In this document: in pieces, positions 56,072-64,000 of the stretch | Numbering within the stretch: position 1 is the first letter of the stretch | Layout of the letters: every line of letters starts with the position of its first letter | Origin: Moritella sp. Urea-trap-13 | Lineage (GTDB): Bacteria; Pseudomonadota; Gammaproteobacteria; Enterobacterales; Moritellaceae | Length of the DNA: 64,000 bases | NCBI RefSeq assembly: GCF_002836355.1 | Contig: NZ_PJCA01000031.1 | Location: forward strand, 186,001-250,000 | Reading direction: 5' to 3' | Translations under genes and position numbers: made by a program | Notes under the pieces: model-generated | Seen by the model: the letters and a program-made list of their open reading frames with translations, nothing else | Told to the model about the DNA's origin: nothing | Database searches by the model: none

Positions 56072-56956
56072 TTATTCTGCTTGCAGTGCCATTGCAGCCA
56101 TTTTCATGATACTTGCAAATGAATCTGCACCAGCAATAAACAAACCGTTATGGCAGAACAAAGCATCATCAAGACCGGTGATGTCTTTGAACGCCTTATC
56201 AGATAAACCAGCCCATGGTTTTGGCAGTGACTTTCTGTCTTCGAATGAACCGAGTTCAACAGGTACCGCTTGAATTGTCCATTTACCAGACTGAGATGGA
56301 TAAACCATGAATAAAGCTTCAGGCGCTAACGTTAAAACCGCTGTTTTCCACGGCGTATACTGCTCTAATACAATCACTTTTGGATCGCTGGCGTTATCAA
56401 TCGCTTCAGCGACAATATCTTTTGCATTAATGCCACCCGCAGCAGATGCGATGAAGCGGGTTAGAATACGCGCTGCAAAAGCAACCGCTTCATCAAAACA
56501 CGCATCAAAGTCGCCATCTTCTTGCCAAGTAGGGTTAAACATTGAAATCGTTTGGCTAAGGCTTATACCTTGAGCAACACCTTCAACGTGACCACAATCG
56601 ATGGCATCAATCGTAGACACTAAGCCTGCGTCGACAGCGTCTGCGATCTCTTGGTTCCCTTGGCATATTTCTAAGCCATATTTTTGCCAAATTAAACCAA
56701 ATGAAGAGTAGGGAATACCATTTTCGCGTTGGCCTGCACCACCACGTTGATGATGATCAAAGCGACCTGTTTCGGGATCATATTCACCACCGACATCGAT
56801 CACAATATCAGCTTCGCCAATCACGTTTAAATCACGTGTACGCACGAGGTTAAAAGAAGGGAAAATGTGTGTCAGTGTTGCGATACTGAAAACATCATCT
56901 GCATGAAACTTACCGTTGTGAGTTGCTATCGTTTTATCATTCATTTTTAGTGTCAT
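56072..56956 (-). CDS. MYG1/UPF0160-family protein
   Basis: A 294-residue protein. The start KTIATHNGKFHADDVFS and the RFDHHQRGG motif (DHH-type metal site) are characteristic of the MYG1 family, related to DHH phosphoesterases; eukaryotic MYG1 is a 3'-5' RNA exonuclease. ATG 56956 or 56944 could be the start; both lack a good ribosome site. It lies upstream of, and on the same strand as, the ABC-like gene, and could be cotranscribed with it. Confidence 0.9.
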   Translation of the reverse strand: MTLKMNDKTIATHNGKFHADDVFSIATLTHIFPSFNLVRTRDLNVIGEADIVIDVGGEYDPETGRFDHHQRGGAGQRENGIPYSSFGLIWQKYGLEICQGNQEIADAVDAGLVSTIDAIDCGHVEGVAQGISLSQTISMFNPTWQEDGDFDACFDEAVAFAARILTRFIASAAGGINAKDIVAEAIDNASDPKVIVLEQYTPWKTAVLTLAPEALFMVYPSQSGKWTIQAVPVELGSFEDRKSLPKPWAGLSDKAFKDITGLDDALFCHNGLFIAGADSFASIMKMAAMALQAE

Positions 56957-57006
56957 TTTAGAAAGGGGAAAGAGGCGCTGCTCGTTAAATGCAACATTAA
57001 ATTTTA

Positions 57007-57456
57007 TTAAAGTTCATTGAATTGGTCTAACCATTCGCTGAAAGACGAAGATACGTGGGTAACGGTACCAGCGCTATAGTTAAAAAACCATACCGGAGCA
57101 TCTGTTTGCTTGCTCTCACAATCACTCAGTTTGAAACAAAACATGTTGCCCTTACAATCCGAGGCAAACAAAATGTGTCCCTTTGGCATGCCACTCATTT
57201 CATATAACTGTGATAGTGACGCTACATCTTCTAGGCTTAAGAAATCTTGTACGTCAGAAACATCTGAATTTAAATCGCAAATTTTAGTTAGTACATTGGG
57301 TGTGTGAACCAAACCATAGGTAGATATTAAATATTTATATGAGTCAGGTAAAACACCTTTTAATTTTAGTTCAAGCTCTGCAATATCATCAATATTTATT
57401 GGTACCATGGCATTTTTACTGCCCCAGTTTTTTACAAATTGATCAATGCTATTCAT
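57007..57456 (-). CDS. SMI1/KNR4 (SUKH) family protein
   Basis: A 149-residue protein with the SUKH fold markers: the LPDSYKYLISTYG core, HILFASDCKGNMFCFKL and the C-terminal FSEWLDQF. In bacteria SUKH proteins are often immunity proteins against secreted toxins, but there is no toxin gene beside it, so it may be an orphan. Start ATG 57456 follows a GGAGTATTCCTAA ribosome site. It is 50 bases upstream of the MYG1 gene on the same strand. Confidence 0.85.
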   Translation of the reverse strand: MNSIDQFVKNWGSKNAMVPINIDDIAELELKLKGVLPDSYKYLISTYGLVHTPNVLTKICDLNSDVSDVQDFLSLEDVASLSQLYEMSGMPKGHILFASDCKGNMFCFKLSDCESKQTDAPVWFFNYSAGTVTHVSSSFSEWLDQFNEL

Positions 57457-57804
57457 TTAGGAATACTCCAAGACTACTAACAGGTAATTATCGGGATTGA
57501 AGATAAAAACCACCTTAATTTTATAATGAAAACAAGATACACAGGATAACCATACGATTCAATTAATTATTGATTTATCGAGAGTTTGGATGCTGTTATC
57601 TCGCTATCGTTTTATAAACCGCCACATTGCGTTATGTTCAAGGATGTCGGTCGATTGTTATGCCTATTAAACTACGTTGTATTCTTATCCCTCTCGTTAA
57701 AATATTTTAATTATTGCACACTTCCTATATAGTTTTAGCTCTACGATTTTACTTATACAGTTTGAAAATCGCCGCATTGATTAGCATTAGGATGAGAGTT
57801 ACTT
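57457..57804. other. Divergent promoter region of the SUKH and AlkC-like genes
   Basis: A 348-base gap. CGATTTT (57744-57750) and AAAATCG (57775-57781) form an inverted repeat 24-54 bases before the AlkC-like start, possibly an operator. No other gene is seen. Confidence 0.4.
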
Positions 57805-58929
57805 ATGGCTGAGTTATTTAAAGACGTTTATTGTCCGGCATTTTATGATCAATTCTCGGGGGTATTAACCAAGGTCTTACCTGAGTTTGATACGGTTAAA
57901 TTTAACCAGATGATCTTTAATGAGTGCTTTGCAGACTATGAGCTAAAACAGCGCATGCATCATACCGCTGAAGTCCTGCATTATTTTATGCCGGTTGATT
58001 TTAGTATTGCAGTAGGCGTGCTTAAAAGTATCATTGAGGAATTGCGCGAGCAGGGGATTAAAGAGCAAAGTATAGAGTACATGTTCCTACCTGCTTATAT
58101 CGAAATGTATGGCATTGACGATTATGACCGTGCTGTTGATGGTTTTGAATTTGTAACCCAATATACCAGTTGTGAGTTTGCTGTAAGGCCTTTCATCATT
58201 CGTTATTCAGCAGAAATGCTCGCACAGATGCAAACATGGACGACACACGAAAGTCGCCATGTACGACGCTTAGCCAGTGAAGGCTCTCGACCTCGATTGC
58301 CTTGGGCGATGGCATTGCCGGAATTAAAAAATAACCCTTCGCCTTTACTGCCGATTTTAACGGCATTAAAACAAGATGAATGTGAAGTGGTTAGACGCAG
58401 TGTGGCGAATAACTTAAATGATATTGCTAAAGATAACAGCGATGTTGTAGTTCAGATTGCAACGCAATGGTTAGGTCATAACGAAGAGACTGATAAACTA
58501 GTCAAACATGCGTGCCGCACTTTACTTAAACAAGCTCAGCCAGACATTATGGCATTGTTCGGTTTTCAACAAGACTTGATAAAGCTAACCGCAATGGCGA
58601 TAACCACCCCTGTTGTGAAAGTAGGGGATAAGCTCCATTTTGATTTTACGATTGAGAATACCAATAATCAGCCCCAGAAATTACGTTTGGAATATGGCCT
58701 ATATTACCTCAAGAAAAATGGCAGCTTAGCGCGGAAAGTATTTAAAATTAGTGAACGTATAATCGCTGGGAATACTCAAGAACAACTAAGCCGTCATCAA
58801 AGTTTTAAAGTGATTAGTACTCGTGTATTTCATTTAGGCATACACAAACTGACTATCATCATTAATGGCCAAGAGTCAGGCATTAGCTCAGAAGAAAAGC
58901 TACTGTATAGTTTTGAATTAATGGATTAA
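57805..58929 (+). CDS. alkC: AlkC-like HEAT-repeat DNA glycosylase with C-terminal Ig-like domain
   Basis: A 374-residue protein. The first 250 residues are HEAT-like helical repeats (YDRAVDGFEFVTQYTSCEFAVRPFI, WTTHESRHVRRLASEGSRPRLPWA) found in AlkC/AlkD DNA glycosylases. From about residue 265 a beta-rich Ig-like domain follows (VKVGDKLHFDFTIENTNNQPQ), the addition known in AlkC enzymes that remove N3-methylcytosine and N1-methyladenine. It works without an active-site base-flipping pocket of the usual kind. ATG 57805 follows GAGAG. Monocistronic. Confidence 0.82.
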   Translation: MAELFKDVYCPAFYDQFSGVLTKVLPEFDTVKFNQMIFNECFADYELKQRMHHTAEVLHYFMPVDFSIAVGVLKSIIEELREQGIKEQSIEYMFLPAYIEMYGIDDYDRAVDGFEFVTQYTSCEFAVRPFIIRYSAEMLAQMQTWTTHESRHVRRLASEGSRPRLPWAMALPELKNNPSPLLPILTALKQDECEVVRRSVANNLNDIAKDNSDVVVQIATQWLGHNEETDKLVKHACRTLLKQAQPDIMALFGFQQDLIKLTAMAITTPVVKVGDKLHFDFTIENTNNQPQKLRLEYGLYYLKKNGSLARKVFKISERIIAGNTQEQLSRHQSFKVISTRVFHLGIHKLTIIINGQESGISSEEKLLYSFELMD

Positions 58930-59282
58930 TTTATGTTCAACTTCAGTTTATTGAATCAGCTCGTTTGGGGGATAGTTGATCGGTAGATTGCTTTACCAAT
59001 ACCTGCTTGATTTTTAACCGATTTCAAGGCAAGGGTGACTGGCTTTATTATTGTTGGATCCAAGATATTGAACTTTATCTATTTCGCCTTCTTACTCTCC
59101 CTCACCAGTTACAGTAAACTAAAACACTATATTATCAACATTTTGTAACTTAATTATTTGGTTTGTAATTGTTTGGTATATTTTTATCGCAGTTCTGTCG
59201 TATTCACTGTTACTTATATGTTGAGGTGGTAATGCTTATTGAGTAGTATTTGGCTTAGTGTATAAATTTATGTGGATATAAA
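58930..59282. other. Intergenic region
   Basis: A 353-base gap, AT-rich, with TTTGTAA-like repeats at 59143-59171. No terminator or gene that I can support; the promoter of the lipoprotein gene is presumably near 59160-59250. Confidence 0.4.
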
Positions 59283-60557
59283 GTGAAAAAGACAATACTA
59301 GCGACAGCGGTGATTGCCATTGTGGGATTATCAGGGTGTGCTTCAACAACACCAGAAACATCAGTAAACTTAAGCGTAACAAATAAGATAGAGCCTAATG
59401 ACGTAATGTTACTTTCTAGTCAAAAAGTGACTAAGTCTGCTACGCAAGTTGAACAGAATTATTTATCAGCTCAAAATGAGCGTTACGCTTATTACGCACC
59501 AGCCAGTTGGACTAGCGTTAATGAATCAATCAAAAAAATGCGAACGCTTGTCGCTGAATTCGATCCAAATGATCAAGGTTTTTTTGGTGGACCAACTGAG
59601 AGTGAAGTACTCACGCAGATTGACAATACGCAAGCATCTTTAGACAAAGCTCGTCGAATTAAAGGCCTCGTTTCTAATTATTTAGCCAAATCTTTAGCGG
59701 ATGCAGATTATTTATCATCAAAAATACAGACACAATGGCAAAGCGAACTTAAAAACATTAATAACAGCATTAACGATATTATTGAAGACATCGAAGATGA
59801 AGGCAAGACAAGTGGTTTTGAAACACGCCGTGCAAATATTCAAGCGAGAATGTTAAAACTTGAAATCAAAATGGTTAAAAGCACTCATTATGCACCGCTG
59901 TTAGCACTATCACAAAAGGTAGATCAGGACTTAATACCTAAGAGTTATGCGCAAGTTAAAGGCGCTCTCGTTAAATTAAATGACAGTATTAACTTAGCAC
60001 CTCGTAACAGTGAGGTGATTAATAACTTAGTTAGTACTGTTGAGAGTGATCTGACCAGAGCTAGCAATGTCAGCGCAGAAGTTAGCTGGATAAACAGTAT
60101 CGATTCTGATGACAGTGAAAATATAGCACTGCGTTATCGTAACGCTTTTGAAAAGCTATCTCTTAGCGTTATTGAACAAGATGTTTCAAGTCTTTCTTAT
60201 GCGCAGCAAATGACACGTTTTGAAAGTGACATTAATGACCAATTAGCTGAACAAGCTACCGAGATCAACGGCCTGAAAGCAAAACTAGCTACAGCGGTTT
60301 TAGCCGAAAAAACAGCTAATGAAGTGATTGAAAAAGCGAAAGAAGAAGCGATTGCAAAAGCCACAGAAGAAGCGGTTGCAAAAGCGAAAGAAGAAGCGAT
60401 TGCAAAAGCGACAGAACAAGCGATTGCAAAAGCTGCAGAAGAAGCGATTGCAAAAGCCACAGAAGAAGTGATTGCAAAAGCGACAGAAGAAGTGATTGCA
60501 GAAGCTAAAGATGAAGCTACTACCTTAGACAATAGTGTCATATCTGCTGCGGAATAA
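59283..60557 (+). CDS. Lipoprotein with coiled coil and Ala/Lys/Glu octad repeats
   Basis: A 424-residue protein with a GTG start (59283; GGATA upstream) and lipobox LSGC (about residue 19). The middle is helical, with predicted coiled coil (ASLDKARRIKGLVSN, LNDSINLAPRNSE). The C-terminal part is eight copies of an octad based on EAIAKATE (about residues 347-410), then a short tail. The repeats resemble the helical arm of TolA. It probably sits in the outer or inner membrane and reaches through the periplasm. No family is recognised. Confidence 0.8.
   Translation: MKKTILATAVIAIVGLSGCASTTPETSVNLSVTNKIEPNDVMLLSSQKVTKSATQVEQNYLSAQNERYAYYAPASWTSVNESIKKMRTLVAEFDPNDQGFFGGPTESEVLTQIDNTQASLDKARRIKGLVSNYLAKSLADADYLSSKIQTQWQSELKNINNSINDIIEDIEDEGKTSGFETRRANIQARMLKLEIKMVKSTHYAPLLALSQKVDQDLIPKSYAQVKGALVKLNDSINLAPRNSEVINNLVSTVESDLTRASNVSAEVSWINSIDSDDSENIALRYRNAFEKLSLSVIEQDVSSLSYAQQMTRFESDINDQLAEQATEINGLKAKLATAVLAEKTANEVIEKAKEEAIAKATEEAVAKAKEEAIAKATEQAIAKAAEEAIAKATEEVIAKATEEVIAEAKDEATTLDNSVISAAE
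60321..60512 (+). repeat. Eight tandem 24-bp repeats
   Basis: Units based on GAAGAAGCGATTGCAAAAGC plus ACA/GAA run from 60321 to 60512. Each encodes an octad of the EAIAKATE type; first and last units are the most diverged. Copy number may vary between strains. Confidence 0.85.
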
Positions 60558-60584
60558 ATCGACCAATCAACGGCAATAGTCATA

Positions 60585-60623
60585 AAAGCGCAGCGAGGCG
60601 AAAAGTCTTACTGCGCTTTATTT
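60585..60623 (+). terminator. Terminator after the repeat lipoprotein
   Basis: AAAGCGCAG (60585-60593) pairs with CTGCGCTTT (60611-60619), 17-base loop, followed by ATTTG. Confidence 0.65.
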
Positions 60624-60987
60624 GTTATAGGTGTAGTTGTTATAACCAAACACGTTTGTATTTATAGGTTAATTCATCACACTGATAACATAAAAAACTT
60701 GCATCTCGATAACATTTAAATTAAATTGCCGTCATCAAATCGAGCTTCTCGATTATTTTATTTTTATATGGACTCTAAAATACAGTGATACAAGTCATTA
60801 ATCACACATTTCGTATTTCCCTACCGTACTTCTGATCTCTGATTAGCGCGAGCGCTTTACCGCTTTGCCTAAAATCTAGCATTTTCTATCGGTTGCTCTG
60901 CGCAACTTACCTGTTCGTTTGTTTTACCCTCCGCTTTTAGCGCGACTTAGCTCTCGAATATGCATTTTTTTATTTAAAATTTGAAGA
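60624..60987 (+). other. Leader of the norspermidine operon
   Basis: A 364-base region before the decarboxylase. AGCGCGAGCGCT at 60845-60856 and other GCGC-rich blocks (CGCTTTTAGCGCG near 60931-60943) could fold in a long 5' leader. No known riboswitch is recognised. Confidence 0.4.
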
Positions 60988-62535
60988 ATGATGAAAAATC
61001 CAAACCAAAACTCAAATCACAACAGTGATTGGTCTGATGTATTCGTACAGCTAGATCCTAAAGCACAACCACATTACCTTAACGCTATCGAGCATTCTGC
61101 ACGTGAATTATCAGCTATGTTTACCGCTGTTGAAGCGCCGTATTCAGGGCTTGAGCCTGCGCAGCTAAACGAGCAAATTATGGCGATGCCAATTGGCAAA
61201 GCACCGATTGCCCCGTTAGCTGACATTATCACCAACAATGTTAACCTGATCGGTAAAAATGCCATTATCGTGCAACATCCGCACTGTATTGCGCATTTAC
61301 ATACGCCACCGTTAATCCCTGCGCTGGCTGCTGAAACAATTATCTCGGCACTAAATCAATCAATGGATTCATGGGACCAAGCGTCTTCTGCAACTTACGT
61401 TGAACAGAAAATGACAGATTGGTTGTGTGAACTGTTTGGTTATGACCTTAAGCAATCAGCGACCAACAATGGCGCTGACGGTGTGTTCACCAGTGGTGGC
61501 ACGCAAAGTAACTTAATGGGTCTGCTATTGGCACGTGACCGCGCGGTAGAGCAAATCTCAGGTGAAAGCGTTCAGAAAGACGGTTTACCAAGTTACGCAA
61601 AAAAACTACGCATTCTATGTTCACACACCAGCCATTTTACCGTGCAAAAATCAGCCTCGTTAATGGGACTGGGTGAACGTGCAGTGATCACTGTCGCGAC
61701 TGATGAATTTGGTTGCTTAGATATTAACGCATTGAATAGCACGATTGCTGATCTACAGTCACAAGACTTGATGCCATTCTGTGTTGTTGGTACTGCCGGC
61801 ACCACAGACCTTGGTGCGATTGATGACTTGCAAGCGATTGCGGCTATTAGTGAACAACATAATATGTGGTTCCATGTTGATGGTGCATACGGCGGCGCAT
61901 TGATCCTAAGTTCACACAAAGATCGTTTGGCTGGTATTGAGTTGGCTGATTCAATCAGTACCGATTTCCACAAGTTGTTCTTCCAACCGATTAGCTGTGG
62001 TGCATTACTTATCCGTGATAACCACAACTTCAAATACTTGCTGCATCACGCTGATTACTTAAATCGTGAAACTGACGAGTTGCCAAACTTGGTGGATAAA
62101 TCAATTGCTACGACTAAACGCTTTGATGCGTTAAAACTGCTGATGTCTATGCAAGCGTTGGGTACCGATAAATTTGGTGCTATGTACGATCACCTTATTA
62201 GCTTAACGCAAGATGTCGGCGCGTTAGTGACTGCAACGGATAAGTTTGAACTGTTAGCACAACCGCAATTAAGCACAGTATTGTTCAGATACAATCATCT
62301 ATCTATAAACAGCGACGTAAGTACTGAACATGAAGAAAAAATCAGCATGGTCAATCAGCGTTTGCGTTTAGATCTGTTAACAGCAGGGCAAGCCGTACTA
62401 GGCGAAACCAAAATTAATGGTTATACCTGTCTTAAATTAACAATTTTGAATCCATGTTTACAGCTAACAGATTTTGAAAGTCTGTTTACTAAAATCGCTG
62501 ACTTTGCTGCTCAGCAAGCTTATACCTGTAATTAA
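60988..62535 (+). CDS. ddc: L-2,4-diaminobutyrate decarboxylase (PLP-dependent)
   Basis: A 515-residue group II decarboxylase. The PLP-phosphate site (FTSGGTQSNLMGLLLARD), Asp/Ala pair (HVDGAYGGALIL) and PLP lysine in STDFHKLFFQP are intact. The HPHCIAHLHTPPLIPALAAE segment agrees with diaminobutyrate decarboxylases of Vibrio. It converts L-2,4-diaminobutyrate to 1,3-diaminopropane, the starting amine of norspermidine. In Vibrio the enzyme is fused to its aminotransferase; here only the decarboxylase is present, so the aminotransferase must lie elsewhere. It is followed, 113 bases later, by the two pathway enzymes. Confidence 0.9.
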   Translation: MMKNPNQNSNHNSDWSDVFVQLDPKAQPHYLNAIEHSARELSAMFTAVEAPYSGLEPAQLNEQIMAMPIGKAPIAPLADIITNNVNLIGKNAIIVQHPHCIAHLHTPPLIPALAAETIISALNQSMDSWDQASSATYVEQKMTDWLCELFGYDLKQSATNNGADGVFTSGGTQSNLMGLLLARDRAVEQISGESVQKDGLPSYAKKLRILCSHTSHFTVQKSASLMGLGERAVITVATDEFGCLDINALNSTIADLQSQDLMPFCVVGTAGTTDLGAIDDLQAIAAISEQHNMWFHVDGAYGGALILSSHKDRLAGIELADSISTDFHKLFFQPISCGALLIRDNHNFKYLLHHADYLNRETDELPNLVDKSIATTKRFDALKLLMSMQALGTDKFGAMYDHLISLTQDVGALVTATDKFELLAQPQLSTVLFRYNHLSINSDVSTEHEEKISMVNQRLRLDLLTAGQAVLGETKINGYTCLKLTILNPCLQLTDFESLFTKIADFAAQQAYTCN

Positions 62536-62648
62536 TAGCAATAATTGATAGCAGTAATTAATAGCAGTAGCAAAAACAATATTAAGCCATAAACATCGGT
62601 GTTTATTGGTTAATTTAAATTATAAAAGAATAAGTTTAAGGAATAGAT

Positions 62649-63869
62649 ATGTCTGTATTACAAATTGGTGCTGGTGGTGTTGGTTGGGTTATTGCGCATA
62701 AATGTGCTCAAAACAATGACGTGTTTGGTGACATTACCATTGCGTCACGCACAATCGCTAAATGTGACAAAATCATCACTAGTGTTCACCACCGTGACAA
62801 CTTAAAAGACAAGAGCCGCAGCTTAGTTTCTCGTCAAATCAACGTTGATAACAAAGATGAACTAATCGCACTTATCGAAGAAATAAATCCAGACCTAGTA
62901 ATCAATGCCGGTCCTCCGTGGGTTAACGTAGCAATCATGGCTGCGTGTGTCGCGACTAAAACCGCTTACCTAGACACATCGGTAGCAACGGATTTATGCA
63001 GCGAAGGTCAGCAAGTACCTGAAGCTTATGATCCACAATGGGCATTCCGTGAAGACTTCGTAAAAGCGGGTATCACAGGTATCCTAGGCGCTGGTTTTGA
63101 TCCAGGCGTAGTAAGCGTATTCGCAACGTATGCATACAAGCATTTATTCGATGAAATCGACAGCATCGACGTAATGGATGTAAACGCGGGTGATCACGGT
63201 CAACGCTTTGCAACTAACTTTGATCCAGAAACAAACATGTTAGAGATCTTAGGCGACTCGTTCTACTACGAAAACAAAGAATGGCATCAAGTTCCATGCC
63301 ACAGCCGCGTAATGGAATTTGATTTCCCAGTTGTTGGTCAGCAAAAAGTTTACTCAATGGCGCACGATGAAGTACGTTCTTTAGCAGAATTCATTCCTGC
63401 AAAACGTATTGAATTCTGGATGGGTTTCTCTGATAACTACCTTAACTACTTCAACGTAATGCGCGACATTGGTTTATTAAGCCAAGTACCTGTTACAACA
63501 ACTGACGGTATTACGGTTGAACCACTGAAAGTATTAAAAGCGATCTTACCAGATCCAACGTCACTAGCAGAAGGTTACACGGGCAAAACATGTATCGGTA
63601 CATGGGTTCGTGGTACAAAAGCGGGTAAGCCACGTAGCGTATTCGTATATAACATCTGCGACCACGAAGAAGCATATAAAGAAGTTGAGCATCAAGCGAT
63701 TTCTTACACAACGGGCGTTCCTGCAATCACGGCCGCACTACTTTACTTCCAAGGTAAGTGGAGCGATGTTGGTTTGTTCAACGTAGAACAGCTTAACCCA
63801 GATGACTTCTTAGAATTGATGCCACGCATTGGTCTAACATGGGAAGTTCAAGAGCTGGACTGCGAGTAA
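62649..63869 (+). CDS. Carboxynorspermidine dehydrogenase (saccharopine dehydrogenase family)
   Basis: A 406-residue enzyme with an N-terminal Rossmann fold (VLQIGAGGVGWVIAHKCAQNND) and the saccharopine-dehydrogenase C-terminal domain. It condenses 1,3-diaminopropane (or putrescine) with aspartate semialdehyde to carboxynorspermidine (carboxyspermidine) using NADPH. AAGGAATAGAT is its ribosome site. Its stop TAA overlaps the next ATG (TAATG), so it is coupled to nspC. Confidence 0.93.
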   Translation: MSVLQIGAGGVGWVIAHKCAQNNDVFGDITIASRTIAKCDKIITSVHHRDNLKDKSRSLVSRQINVDNKDELIALIEEINPDLVINAGPPWVNVAIMAACVATKTAYLDTSVATDLCSEGQQVPEAYDPQWAFREDFVKAGITGILGAGFDPGVVSVFATYAYKHLFDEIDSIDVMDVNAGDHGQRFATNFDPETNMLEILGDSFYYENKEWHQVPCHSRVMEFDFPVVGQQKVYSMAHDEVRSLAEFIPAKRIEFWMGFSDNYLNYFNVMRDIGLLSQVPVTTTDGITVEPLKVLKAILPDPTSLAEGYTGKTCIGTWVRGTKAGKPRSVFVYNICDHEEAYKEVEHQAISYTTGVPAITAALLYFQGKWSDVGLFNVEQLNPDDFLELMPRIGLTWEVQELDCE

Positions 63870-64000
63870 TGTCGGCAGTTAATACAACTGTAGCAGGGGC
63901 GCTTAATGCGCCGCTGAAAACCCCGTATTTCATTATTCATGAAGATAAACTGTTGCGTAATCTTGAGATCTGCAAGCAGTTAAAAGACCTATCGGATGTG
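63869..64000 (+). CDS. nspC: Carboxynorspermidine decarboxylase NspC, 3'-truncated by window edge
   Basis: The first 44 codons are visible, starting MSAVNTTVAG and reaching LKTPYFIIHEDKLLRNLEICKQL, typical of NspC (PLP, alanine-racemase fold), which decarboxylates carboxynorspermidine to norspermidine. The ATG overlaps the previous stop by one base. The rest of the gene lies outside the window. Confidence 0.88.
   Translation, partial: MSAVNTTVAGALNAPLKTPYFIIHEDKLLRNLEICKQLKDLSDV

Noticed and set aside
60197-60583. Minus-strand open frame of 128 codons with Ala/Ser repeats
   Set aside because: It is the antisense shadow of the octad repeats in the lipoprotein gene; no ribosome site or independent features.

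Overview
The window looks like an ordinary chromosomal stretch of a marine gamma-proteobacterium (Vibrio/Shewanella/Moritella type). The signs are moderately AT-rich DNA, a complete nrf (ammonia-forming nitrite reduction) locus, a norspermidine pathway, several c-type cytochromes, RND pumps and two wax-ester-synthase-like acyltransferases. Moritella or a close relative is my best guess, from recalled family resemblance only. I saw no rRNA, tRNA, insertion sequence, prophage or CRISPR array.

Layout. 1-7 kb: the 3' end of an ALDH7-type aldehyde dehydrogenase, a GNAT acetyltransferase, and an RND efflux operon with two tandem adaptor lipoproteins. 7-14.7 kb: two LysR regulators, each divergent from a redox gene (flavin reductase; cytochrome b561 with YceI), a TPR-GGDEF diguanylate cyclase, an SGNH hydrolase and a small TIGR02647-like protein. 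14.7-21 kb, minus strand: a WS/DGAT acyltransferase that ends in a CCTA tetranucleotide repeat, then an ECF vitamin-type transporter (S, double ATPase, T) whose last gene is an Sfp-type phosphopantetheinyl transferase. 21-24 kb: YdgJ-like oxidoreductase, MgtE, a cytochrome c lipoprotein. 24.7-33 kb: a receptor-like signalling pair (MCP signalling module plus NIT-like sensor), a perfect FNR box in front of two cytochrome genes, and a GC-richer RND pump. 33-36 kb: TetR plus a second WS/DGAT paralogue. 36-44 kb: NlpC/P60 lipoprotein, YjjX, a Cys-rich small protein, a DMT exporter divergent from a MocR regulator, a stripped-down lipoamide-dehydrogenase-like protein and an acetyl-CoA hydrolase/transferase. 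43.7-51.8 kb: nrfG, nrfA (minus strand) and nrfBCDE-dsbE-nrfF. 51.8-57.5 kb, minus strand: DUF368 lipid-carrier transporter, a 1034-residue ABC-exporter-like protein with a cyclic-nucleotide domain, MYG1 and a SUKH protein. 57.8-64 kb: AlkC-like glycosylase, a repeat-bearing lipoprotein, and the diaminobutyrate decarboxylase - carboxynorspermidine dehydrogenase - NspC operon.

How the parts work together. The nrf genes supply the periplasmic pentahaem nitrite reductase (A), its electron donors (B, C, D) and the dedicated haem-attachment machinery for the CWSCK haem (E, F, G, with a DsbE-type reductase). The last three genes form a coherent norspermidine/spermidine route.

The most unusual proteins are two that keep a fold but have lost its chemistry. 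One is the ABC-type protein at 52889-55993, where Walker A, Walker B, signature and H-loop are all degenerate, a segment of nearly 300 residues is inserted in the nucleotide-binding domain, and a cNMP-binding domain follows. The other is the dihydrolipoamide-dehydrogenase relative at 39866-40885, which lacks the FAD-binding and redox-disulfide segments but keeps the NAD motif and the His/Glu tail. These are the best candidates for something undescribed.
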